NCBI GenBank assembly: GCA_900756155.1
Contig: CAAEJV010000033.1
Coordinates: forward strand, 62,001-126,000
Length of the DNA stretch: 64,000 bases
Source: Pasteurellaceae bacterium
GTDB taxonomy: Bacteria; Pseudomonadota; Gammaproteobacteria; Enterobacterales; Pasteurellaceae
Reading direction: 5' to 3'
A model generated the notes under the pieces. That model ran no database searches, was not told the DNA's origin, and was given only the letters and a program-made list of their open reading frames with translations. Position numbers and translations under genes: made by a program. Shown piece by piece: positions 18,293 to 25,133 of the stretch. The first letter of the stretch is position 1. The number at the start of each line of letters is the position of its first letter.

Positions 18293-18337
18293 ATGAATTT
18301 ACAAGACAATTTCGAGCAGCATACGCCTGATGCATAA
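18293..18337 (+). pseudogene. mutS: Displaced 5' end of mutS at the left edge of the element
   Basis: ATG at 18293 opens a 14-codon frame reading MNLQDNFEQHTPDA and then stop. It matches the first 12 codons of the present mutS (MIFEENFQQHTP) in reading frame and in part in DNA, and diverges just past CATACGCC. Upstream, 18177-18292 is the expected place of the original mutS promoter, with a TACAAT -10-like box at 18222. It is best explained as the host mutS start cut off by insertion of the element. No MutS protein can be made from it. Confidence 0.78.
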
Positions 18338-18381
18338 GGCTATGTTTGTTTATTTGCAAGGGTTCGCGCGTTTTGGAAATG

Positions 18382-18420
18382 AAAAGCTACATAATAACCT
18401 ACACTTATGTAGCTTTTATA
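18382..18420. terminator. Terminator near the left end of the element
   Basis: Thirteen-base perfect stem AAAAGCTACATAA (18382-18394) / TTATGTAGCTTTT (18405-18417) around a 10-base loop. It lies 15-50 bp past the stop of the leftward rep gene and would also insulate the element from kdgA transcription. The loop contains AACCTACA (18396-18403), a word repeated at the other end of the element. Confidence 0.75.
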
Positions 18421-18434
18421 GCTGAGGGGGCAAA

Positions 18435-19478
18435 TTATCTCAGAGATGTTTGAGTGAAATACCCAATAGAATTGTCTATGATATCTGGGTATTTTGACCA
18501 ATCAATGTTGAGTATAAACTTACTTTTACACTTTTCAAGACATCTATTCGTTTTTAGTCTTAAGTTTCTATTCACCTTTGTATCATCATCTACTTTAGCT
18601 TGTAGATACGATTTAACCGCTAGAGGAATACTTTTCTCCTCTTTTATATAAGGAAGGAAATCCTTAAATTGAGAGGCGATTTTATTTCTTCTATAAATGA
18701 GAATTCTACTGAATGGGTTTTCTAGCATTGAAACCTCCGATAGAAAAAGTGGTTGTTGATATGGCGGTTTTATTCTTAATTCTAAGCGAGTAATGCTCCG
18801 CTTAATATGTTCTCTCTTAACTATAAGGTTATTTTGGTAAACATCTTCAACTTCTTGAAATTTTAGTTTCTCATATACTAAAAGGTAAGAACTAGAACGT
18901 TGAGAACCAATAGCATAATTGTTCTTACAATCATCTTCGTTACCTAAGAAATTCCGCCCTGTTCTAGCATTAGGAATAGAGAAGTAATAATTTCTTAGAA
19001 ATCGCTTGCTGTGTACATCAAGGGTAAGATCGATTCGAGTTACTCTACTAGTTTGTAACAGCATATCAATAACCTCTACCCCAATATGTTTCTTCAGCCA
19101 TTTGATCACATTAGGTATGTCTCTATTTTTTGCATATTGTGGAGATAACTCAAATCTAACTCTAGGCTCATTAAGTTTTCTTGGGAAATCGTAAGATAAT
19201 AGCAGATAAAAATCAGGATTTTTCATCGAAGTAATTTTTATACCACAGCGGTAATGTTTAACTTTTATACTACATATCTCATATTTTCCAGATCTAACCT
19301 GCTTTAACTTATCAAATTTTTTGTATACACCCCAGAATTCTTCAGCTGGTATTATTTTTGATACAAAAGATAGCTTATCAATTCCCATATAAATAGGGTA
19401 TTTTTTGAAAGTACCTACACAGATAAAGTTATTCTTTCTATAAATAGCATTTCTGTTTACAAGAATGGTATTTTTCAT
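18435..19478 (-). CDS. Rep_trans-like replication initiator or MobT/NicK-type relaxase
   Basis: A 347-residue protein with three blocks typical of the Rep_trans (replication initiation factor) family: RVTRIDLTLDVH at 145-156, YLLVYEKLKFQE at 198-209 with Tyr and Lys, and ITRLELRIK at 229-237. Members nick DNA through a tyrosine, either for rolling-circle replication of phages and plasmids or as relaxases (NicK of ICEBs1, MobT of Tn916-like elements). The catalytic Tyr cannot be fixed with confidence. It is followed by the element's left terminator and lies 10 bp after alpA on the same strand, so the two are one unit. The C-terminal 100 residues are Lys-rich. Confidence 0.68.
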   Translation of the reverse strand: MKNTILVNRNAIYRKNNFICVGTFKKYPIYMGIDKLSFVSKIIPAEEFWGVYKKFDKLKQVRSGKYEICSIKVKHYRCGIKITSMKNPDFYLLLSYDFPRKLNEPRVRFELSPQYAKNRDIPNVIKWLKKHIGVEVIDMLLQTSRVTRIDLTLDVHSKRFLRNYYFSIPNARTGRNFLGNEDDCKNNYAIGSQRSSSYLLVYEKLKFQEVEDVYQNNLIVKREHIKRSITRLELRIKPPYQQPLFLSEVSMLENPFSRILIYRRNKIASQFKDFLPYIKEEKSIPLAVKSYLQAKVDDDTKVNRNLRLKTNRCLEKCKSKFILNIDWSKYPDIIDNSIGYFTQTSLR

Positions 19479-19488
19479 AGCTAATTTC

Positions 19489-19731
19489 CTATTGAGTTGT
19501 TGTATTATTTAATAAATATGCTTGTAACGTGCTAATAGAGTGATTGGAACTTGAATTACATGCACATCCTCTATTTACAATCCATTCATCAATTTCCGTT
19601 TCTAACCACGCAACAGCTCTCAATGACAGTTTCTTTGGTGGTGGAAAATCAGATGTTTTGATTAGTCGGTATATAGTTGATTTGGATAACGTTGTTTTTG
19701 CCATTACTTGGCTTAGTTTGATTAGTTTCAT
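19489..19731 (-). CDS. AlpA-family DNA-binding regulator/excisionase
   Basis: An 80-residue protein with an AlpA/MerR-like helix-turn-helix: KLIKLSQVMAKTTLSKSTIYRLI, followed by FPPPKKLSLRAVAWLETEIDEWI, the usual second half of the domain with its W and E. AlpA/Vis proteins of P4-like islands act as excisionases or transcription activators. The start at 19731 is chosen because it gives the family N-terminus and has GAGG upstream; the frame is open to 19752. It faces the three-copy palindrome array that it, or the gene across from it, may use. Next to an integrase-type element it is a likely recombination directionality factor. Confidence 0.8.
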   Translation of the reverse strand: MKLIKLSQVMAKTTLSKSTIYRLIKTSDFPPPKKLSLRAVAWLETEIDEWIVNRGCACNSSSNHSISTLQAYLLNNTTTQ

Positions 19732-19823
19732 AAAAACCTCATTTATTACCAAAAGGCGGAATTACCCTTTGCGAGGTTTCCTTTACAGAAGTGAATATTT
19801 AGCTATTTTTAGCTCTTAAACTG

Positions 19824-19896
19824 GCTGACAGTCAGTTATAAATAGCCTAAAATAACTGACTGTCAGTTTTATTAATTTAGTTGCTGACTGTCAGTT
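19824..19896. promoter_or_regulatory. Three-copy palindromic operator array
   Basis: CTGACWGTCAG occurs three times, at 19825-19835, 19856-19866 and 19884-19894 (centres 31 and 28 bp apart, about three helical turns), each followed by T or TT. The array fills the divergent gap between alpA (left) and the basic-protein gene (right). It may be an operator for AlpA or another element protein, or iteron-like sites for the Rep protein. Which protein binds is unknown. Confidence 0.6.
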
Positions 19897-19912
19897 GGTT
19901 TAAGGAAGAAAA

Positions 19913-20335
19913 GTGAGTACGAATTTTATTGGACAAACAAGAAAGCAAAAGAGAAATTGTGAAGAGCAACAGCGTAGAAGGAAATCAATCAAGGAACGCT
20001 TTCCCAAGACGGTTACATTCCATACTTATGAGGATATTGATGAAAAAATAGCAAGAAGACAGATGAAGATAGCAAAAGCCTTTGAAATAGTAGGAGAAAA
20101 GATAAGACAAGCGGAAGTAAAATCTTTAGCTATTACTTATTATATTTATATTCACGCAAGAAAAGAAAAATTAAGAATATTGCGTCAAATCTATAGATAT
20201 GCAGGTGAGGAAAATATGACTTTAGATAAATTACTTAAGTTGTTAGATAAAAATGTTCCCCTGAAAAAAGAGAAATGGAATCGAGAAATCCTACTTGCTT
20301 ATTTATTCTTTAGGGATGAAAGAGATAAAAAATAG
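19913..20335 (+). CDS. Small basic protein of unknown function
   Basis: A 140-residue protein that starts at GTG, with AAGGAAGAAAA just before it. The N-terminal 60 residues are very rich in Lys and Arg (TRKQKRNCEEQQRRRKSIK), followed by predicted helices. I do not recognise a family. The charge pattern would suit a DNA-binding accessory of the Rep/relaxase protein, but that is inference from the context only. It is transcribed away from the palindrome array and its last 33 bases overlap the 3' end of the opposing protease-like gene. Confidence 0.6.
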   Translation: MSTNFIGQTRKQKRNCEEQQRRRKSIKERFPKTVTFHTYEDIDEKIARRQMKIAKAFEIVGEKIRQAEVKSLAITYYIYIHARKEKLRILRQIYRYAGEENMTLDKLLKLLDKNVPLKKEKWNREILLAYLFFRDERDKK

Positions 20336-20767
20336 TGAACTAGGTAAAATTTCAGAGATTTTTACGCTATTTGTACCACAACTATCAAAAAGAACTAATT
20401 TTTCGTTATCGTAACTTTTTATCAAACTCCAATGATAGTTAGTCGAGAATAATACTATTGAGTTAGATTGGCTTTCTAGATGAGAAGATATAAGTAAGGG
20501 AATTTTTGAGTGTCTTCTTATGTTAGGGTAGTCTATTCTTATTTGCTTATGTATTTTAGCGGTATGATTTAATAAATACTTCATTTGGTGAAGATCCAAT
20601 CCACTCGTGAGTAGATCATAAATACCCCAGTTATTCATATAAGCTAAAAGTAGCTCGTGAAATAATGGTTTTCGCTTAATTTTCTTATTTGATACGAAAT
20701 AGACTGCATTTACTATGCTATAAATTCCGCATAAACAGTCTAATTCCCCCTGTTGCAATGCTTTCAT
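20303..20767 (-). CDS. Predicted papain-like (C39-like) cysteine protease
   Basis: A 154-residue protein. The N-terminus QQGELDCLCGIYSIVNA has the form of a C39/papain-fold active-site helix (Gln5/6, then Cys13-Gly14). His112 in YHWSLI and Asp128 in LFDSCG supply the other two members of a Cys-His-Asp triad at suitable spacing. No signal peptide. It lies 51 bp downstream of the XRE regulator on the same strand, so the two are probably co-transcribed. This recalls the ImmR repressor/ImmA protease pair of ICEBs1, except that ImmA is a metalloprotease. No clear Shine-Dalgarno precedes the ATG. The fold is my reading of the motif and needs a profile search; activity is unproven. Confidence 0.55.
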   Translation of the reverse strand: MKALQQGELDCLCGIYSIVNAVYFVSNKKIKRKPLFHELLLAYMNNWGIYDLLTSGLDLHQMKYLLNHTAKIHKQIRIDYPNIRRHSKIPLLISSHLESQSNSIVLFSTNYHWSLIKSYDNEKLVLFDSCGTNSVKISEILPSSLFFISFIPKE

Positions 20768-20818
20768 GCAAAATAAAAATATGTTTATATATCAATATTT
20801 TAACATATTTTTTAGCAT

Positions 20819-21187
20819 CTACAAAATAGTCTCAAGGAAGACTAAAAGACCACGTTTTTTGTCCGCACTTAACCTATCTAAATGAGCATAAAGTCTATTT
20901 CTAATACGATCTTCTGAAACAGGAATAAATTTCTGTTTATCATTAATTTTTTGATCTGATATGCAATCTATAAAAAACCAGCTAATTTCGGTATTCAATG
21001 CTGCGGCAATTTCGACTAGATGTGCAACATTAATCTTATTTTCACCTCGCTCATAACGAGAAAGTTGCTGTTGTGCGATGCCAATTTGCTCCGATAGCAC
21101 GGAGGCACTTAATCCAAGCTCTTTACGCTTTTGCTGAATCCGCTTTCCTATCAATCTATCGGTTTCTGTTACTGAAAGTTTCGACAT
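20819..21187 (-). CDS. XRE-family helix-turn-helix repressor
   Basis: A 122-residue protein with a Cro/CI-type HTH at about residues 12-66: IGKRIQQKRKELGLSASVLSEQ, then IAQQQLSRYERGENKI, followed by a short C-terminal helical region. It is divergent from the GIY-YIG, acidic protein and FtsK genes across 108 bp that contain two similar AT-rich dyads, TATAGCTAT and TATAGTATA. It probably represses these genes and itself, as the lysogeny-type switch of the element. The protease-like gene follows in the same operon. Confidence 0.82.
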   Translation of the reverse strand: MSKLSVTETDRLIGKRIQQKRKELGLSASVLSEQIGIAQQQLSRYERGENKINVAHLVEIAAALNTEISWFFIDCISDQKINDKQKFIPVSEDRIRNRLYAHLDRLSADKKRGLLVFLETIL

Positions 21188-21295
21188 TATCTAGCCTTAA
21201 AATCATCTTTTATAGCTATTTTGTAACTGTTTTACTCCTTTAAAAATATCGGTTATAGTATATTTTACGAATATCACCTATTTAAGGATTTTGTT

Positions 21296-21811
21296 ATGAA
21301 GCATTCTTTTACACTTATTCATTGGTATGGACCTTTTGAGCTTTCTGAAGTGATTGAATCAGATTGGGGAAAAGAGAGCGGGCTCTATTTGTTTACAGGA
21401 AAACAAAAAGATGAGACTGAGAGCCAAATTCAATACTGCGGTATTTCGGAACAGTCCTATGCATCCCGATTTAAAACTCATCATAAACACTGGAAAATTG
21501 ATAGTGAGCGAGAGGTTTGGTTAGGGATTATTGAATCTACACCTTACCCTCATATGAATGGAGCTTATTTAGCCTATTTGAAAGAGCCTGAGCGCTTACT
21601 TACCTATTATTTACAAGCTCCATTAAATGAGAAAAATCGTATTTTGAAACCACGACCAATGACAGTAATCAACTATTGGTTTACAAAAGATAAAGAACTT
21701 AGAAGAAAAAATGTTCACGTAGCTCAGCAAGGTATGCACAGTGTCATTTCTTGGGATGGTGAAAACTGGCATTTAGGTGATCTTAAAATTGTTTCAGATG
21801 AAGAGGAATAA
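21296..21811 (+). CDS. GIY-YIG-like nuclease domain protein
   Basis: A 171-residue protein. The order of motifs fits a GIY-YIG endonuclease fold: GLY at 29-31 in place of GIY, YCGIS at 47-51 in place of YIG, Arg58 (SRFKTH) on the first helix, the Glu region KEPERLLTYYLQAPLNE (Glu97/99) and Asn111. The C-terminal 50 residues are outside the domain. It could act as a nicking or interference nuclease, or have lost activity, since the first motif is altered. It is the first gene of the rightward module, with AAGGA before the ATG, and is followed after 6 bp by the acidic-protein gene. Confidence 0.55.
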   Translation: MKHSFTLIHWYGPFELSEVIESDWGKESGLYLFTGKQKDETESQIQYCGISEQSYASRFKTHHKHWKIDSEREVWLGIIESTPYPHMNGAYLAYLKEPERLLTYYLQAPLNEKNRILKPRPMTVINYWFTKDKELRRKNVHVAQQGMHSVISWDGENWHLGDLKIVSDEEE

Positions 21812-21817
21812 CCAGCT

Positions 21818-22234
21818 ATGCAATTAGATGATTTTAATATTACTGCTGAATATATGGAATATTCAGATAGTAGTAATAAATCCGAATGGGGGGAACCACT
21901 ACCTTGCTGGATTAAGTATGAAAGTGAATCTAAAGAATTAAGTATTAAGTTTGAATATGAACAAGAGGGAAAGCCTAATACTTATGTTTGGTTTAAAGGC
22001 ATAGTAGATATGCTCACTTATCCTTGTTCAGTAGAGCTAAGATCAAATAAACCTAATGTTACAGAAGAATCAATGTTGTTAGAAATAATAAATGATGGTG
22101 AAAATTGGTACTTTGAGGGAGTAGTTTATGATCCTTATACAGAAAAGATTGATGGTGTATTAGTCAATAGAATTGCTGAACGAATGATCTATATCAATCA
22201 AGTTGATCCTGATGAAAGCGATCTTGACTTTTAA
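21818..22234 (+). CDS. Small acidic protein of unknown function
   Basis: A 138-residue protein with 30 Asp/Glu and 11 Lys/Arg (net about -19), rich in predicted beta strands and ending DESDLDF. No family recognised, no signal peptide or membrane span. It is placed 6 bp after the GIY-YIG-like gene and 20 bp before the FtsK-type gene, so it should be made with both. Acidic proteins next to nucleases are often inhibitors or DNA mimics; that is only a suggestion here. Confidence 0.6.
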   Translation: MQLDDFNITAEYMEYSDSSNKSEWGEPLPCWIKYESESKELSIKFEYEQEGKPNTYVWFKGIVDMLTYPCSVELRSNKPNVTEESMLLEIINDGENWYFEGVVYDPYTEKIDGVLVNRIAERMIYINQVDPDESDLDF

Positions 22235-22254
22235 TTAATAACCCAGAGGCTTTT

Positions 22255-23649
22255 ATGTTTTCAGATAATTTGTTATTTCCGACAGATTTATTGGATAGAC
22301 ATTATAATGTGAAATTGCCAGATATGAAGAAAGCGTTATCTATGTTTGGAATCACAAATGCAAATATTAGCTACTCTATTGGCCCGGTGGTAATAACTTA
22401 CTATATCAAATTAGAATTTGATCGCTTAGAAAAGGAAAGTATCAATCAAATTTCTGATCCGACAAAATGGGCTAAAATATTGAATGTTCGTGCAGTAAGA
22501 ATGATTCCGAGTGAATTTGGCATACTATCTTTGGAAATTCCACATAATAATCACCATACAATTTCACTTAAAGAGGTGATTGGTTCCGAGGTTTTTATTA
22601 ATAGCAATGATAAGTTACCGATCGCTTTAGGTGTAAATCCAGAGGGCAATCCTGTAGTAATTGATTTAGCCAAGACACCTCATCTTTTGATTGGGGGAGG
22701 TACAGGAGCAGGAAAATCAGTCTGTATTAATACTATTCTTATCAGTCTATTATCAAGATTTGATGAAAAACAACTTAAATTGATATTAATTGCTCCGAAG
22801 ATCGTTGAATTATCACCTTATAATGATATTCCTCACCTCATTACACCTGTTATCACTGATATGAAAAAAGCCGTGCAAGCCTTAAAATGGTGCGTAGATG
22901 AAATAGAACGCCGCTATCAGCTTTTATCATTATGGGAAGTACGCAATATCGAAAGTTATAATCAGAAAATTACTCGTTTAAATGTGGAAGGAATCGCTAA
23001 AGAAGCATTTACTCCATTAAATTATTTTGTTGTCGTGGTTGATGAGTTTTCCGATTTAATGATGGCTAGTGGTAAACATATTGAAGAATATATTATGCAT
23101 ATAGCCCAAAAAGCACGGGCTGTAGGGATTCATTTAATTTTAACTACACAACATTTTACTACTGATGTTATTACAGGCGTAATTAAAGCTAATATTCCTA
23201 GCCGTATAGCATTTACAACGACTACTGAAGGCGATTCTCGAGCTATTCTTGGTGAGCGTGGAGCAGAAACCTTATTAGGCTCTGGAGATATGCTATATGC
23301 TGAAGCTGGCTCTCCTGATTTAACAAGAATTCATGGTGCATTTGTCAGTGATGAAGAAATTACAGCTATTACAGATTTTTTGCGTATATGTGGAAAATCT
23401 CAACAATATCCAGAAAATATCTTCACTGAAGAGGTATTTTCGCCAGTTAAGACTGAGCTTGATCCCTTATTTGATATTGTGCGTAAATGGGTAATTGAAA
23501 CTCAAACTATTTCAATATCAGCAATTCAACGCAAATTTAACCTTAGCTTTAGTCGAGCCGCTCACATTATGGATCAGCTTGAAACAGAAGGTATTGTATC
23601 TGAGCTATCAAAATTGGGAAAACGGCAGTTACTCATAACAGAAAATTAA
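22255..23649 (+). CDS. FtsK/SpoIIIE-type DNA translocase of the element
   Basis: A 464-residue cytoplasmic motor that resembles the C-terminal half of chromosomal FtsK without the membrane domain. A short alpha-like domain (about 20-120) precedes the RecA-type motor: Walker A GGTGAGKS at 148-155, Walker B VVVDEF at 260-265, and LTTQ at 296-299. KARAVGIHLIL and SGDMLY are FtsK hallmarks. Residues about 402-463 form a winged-helix gamma-like domain (ISISAIQRKFNLSFSRAAHIMD), the part that in FtsK reads KOPS and activates XerCD. In mobile elements such proteins serve as coupling proteins for DNA transfer (TcpA, ConQ), but these lack gamma. Last gene of the rightward module. Confidence 0.85.
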   Translation: MFSDNLLFPTDLLDRHYNVKLPDMKKALSMFGITNANISYSIGPVVITYYIKLEFDRLEKESINQISDPTKWAKILNVRAVRMIPSEFGILSLEIPHNNHHTISLKEVIGSEVFINSNDKLPIALGVNPEGNPVVIDLAKTPHLLIGGGTGAGKSVCINTILISLLSRFDEKQLKLILIAPKIVELSPYNDIPHLITPVITDMKKAVQALKWCVDEIERRYQLLSLWEVRNIESYNQKITRLNVEGIAKEAFTPLNYFVVVVDEFSDLMMASGKHIEEYIMHIAQKARAVGIHLILTTQHFTTDVITGVIKANIPSRIAFTTTTEGDSRAILGERGAETLLGSGDMLYAEAGSPDLTRIHGAFVSDEEITAITDFLRICGKSQQYPENIFTEEVFSPVKTELDPLFDIVRKWVIETQTISISAIQRKFNLSFSRAAHIMDQLETEGIVSELSKLGKRQLLITEN

Positions 23650-23651
23650 AG

Positions 23652-23675
23652 AATAGGCAGGGAACTGCCTATTTT
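23652..23675. terminator. Bidirectional terminator between the FtsK-type gene and int
   Basis: Stem AATAGGCAG / CTGCCTATT with a GGAA loop (23652-23673), followed by TTTTG on the plus strand and with A-rich sequence on the other side. It overlaps the last codons of int. Confidence 0.8.
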
Positions 23676-24949
23676 TGTTCTGTTAGTAAATCATCTAGGT
23701 AATCAGCCCATTTTTGTAACCAAATTTTACATTCTTTATCGTAAGTATGTAGATTATAAGTGCCTTCAATTCCTTTCTTAGAATGTCCTAGAATAGCCTC
23801 GCCAACTTCATTCGGGCACCCCAATCTCGCCAAACCTGTTCGAACTGTTCTACGCAGATCGTGTGGCGACCAATGTTCAATGTCTAACATTGCCCCACTT
23901 TTTCTAAGTATCCAAGTTCTTTCGGTAAGGTATTTTTGTTGGATAGGCTTTTCTTGTAATCGCATTTGAAATAAGTATTTTGTTGAACGATCAAATGTTT
24001 TAAGAAGATCTACTGTTTGATTAGATAGCTGAACATAGCGAGATGTGCCAGTTTTAGTTTCTCGAAGAAAAATTGTCTTCATTTCTAAATCAATATCATC
24101 CCAAGCAATAGCGCAAATTTCCCCTGTTCGACAGCCTGTGAGTAATGTAAGTAGAAATACGTTTTGGATTTTTTCTGTTAGTCTTGATGTTTTCAGCCAT
24201 TTTAGGAATATCCCTAATTCACGGTGATCAAATGCTCTAGTTCCTTTGTTATTAGTGAGTTTAATGGTTGTCATTTTTAACGTTTCTTTTGCTAATAATG
24301 CAGGGTTTACAAAATTTTCATCAAATTTATCTAGTCCAATAGCAAAACGATATGCCGCAGTCCACTCTCTAAGAACACTTCCTGCTTGTACGCTTGCACC
24401 TCGATTGTTCACGATATTTGTAATATGTTCGGCGATTTCTTTTCTTGTCATAGAAGAGGCTAATCTATCGCCAAATGGAATGACTACATCATTGTATAAA
24501 GTTCGTCTAACTTCATCTTGCCCTTTAGGTTTTCTTGCTCCAACTATTAAACGACCATTTTCACTATAGTGATCTTCAATATATTGCGATAAGTAAAGTT
24601 CAACAAGATCTTTGACATAAAAGAGTTTCTGGCTTTCTTTTTGAGCTTGCTCTTTTTTAAATTCTTTTAATTCGGTTGCAGGACAGCGACCAGCTAAACG
24701 AATATGTTTTAGCTCTTTTAGCTGCTTTCTTGCCTCTGCTAGGCTAGTTTGAGGAAATGAGCCTATTTTTACTTGAGTTAGCTTTTTAGTTATCGGGCTA
24801 GAATATCTATAAAAAAATGTTTTTATACCAGTTTTACCACAAGTTACCCTTAGACCTGAATACTCACCAATATCAGCTTTATCAAAATCTTTAGGCTTCA
24901 TCATTTCAATAGTTTTCGTAGTTAATGGCTTTTTCATAGCATTACTCAT
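23669..24949 (-). CDS. P4-type tyrosine integrase
   Basis: A 426-residue site-specific recombinase. The N-terminal DUF4102-type arm-binding domain (about 5-90) includes GEYSGLRVTCGKTGIKTFFYRY, then a core-binding domain, then the catalytic domain with Arg274 (TGCRTGE), His363 and Arg366 (SPHDLRRT), His389 (LGHS) and the nucleophile Tyr398 (GTYNLHTY). All five are present, so it should be active. It points into the element and its 5' end faces the right attachment site and mutS, the usual place for int in islands. An alternative start is Met5. Confidence 0.95.
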   Translation of the reverse strand: MSNAMKKPLTTKTIEMMKPKDFDKADIGEYSGLRVTCGKTGIKTFFYRYSSPITKKLTQVKIGSFPQTSLAEARKQLKELKHIRLAGRCPATELKEFKKEQAQKESQKLFYVKDLVELYLSQYIEDHYSENGRLIVGARKPKGQDEVRRTLYNDVVIPFGDRLASSMTRKEIAEHITNIVNNRGASVQAGSVLREWTAAYRFAIGLDKFDENFVNPALLAKETLKMTTIKLTNNKGTRAFDHRELGIFLKWLKTSRLTEKIQNVFLLTLLTGCRTGEICAIAWDDIDLEMKTIFLRETKTGTSRYVQLSNQTVDLLKTFDRSTKYLFQMRLQEKPIQQKYLTERTWILRKSGAMLDIEHWSPHDLRRTVRTGLARLGCPNEVGEAILGHSKKGIEGTYNLHTYDKECKIWLQKWADYLDDLLTEQK

Positions 24950-25007
24950 AAAATATTCCGATAAATTCCATTTTTTGCTATATGTATATTATACTATAAG
25001 CTATAAA

Positions 25008-25027
25008 AACCTACAAAAAAACCTACA
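25008..25027. repeat. Possible integrase arm sites (AACCTACA pair)
   Basis: AACCTACA occurs at 25008-25015 and 25020-25027, 12 bp apart, with a related CCTAATGA at 25051. The same word occurs once near the left end at 18396-18403, in the same orientation. The position between int and the right attachment site suits arm-type binding sites of a P4-type integrase. An eight-base word in AT-rich DNA is weak evidence. Confidence 0.35.
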
Positions 25028-25133
25028 TTTTAGTATAGGATTTAGTGAGTCTTCATAAAACCTAATGAAACTACTAAATACAATAAATTTTATATATATT
25101 GTTTAAAATCAATATATTAAAAGGATTAAATAG

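Noticed and set aside
19544..19819. 91-codon open frame opposite alpA
   Set aside because: It is the antisense reading of the conserved AlpA gene and runs into its regulatory gap.
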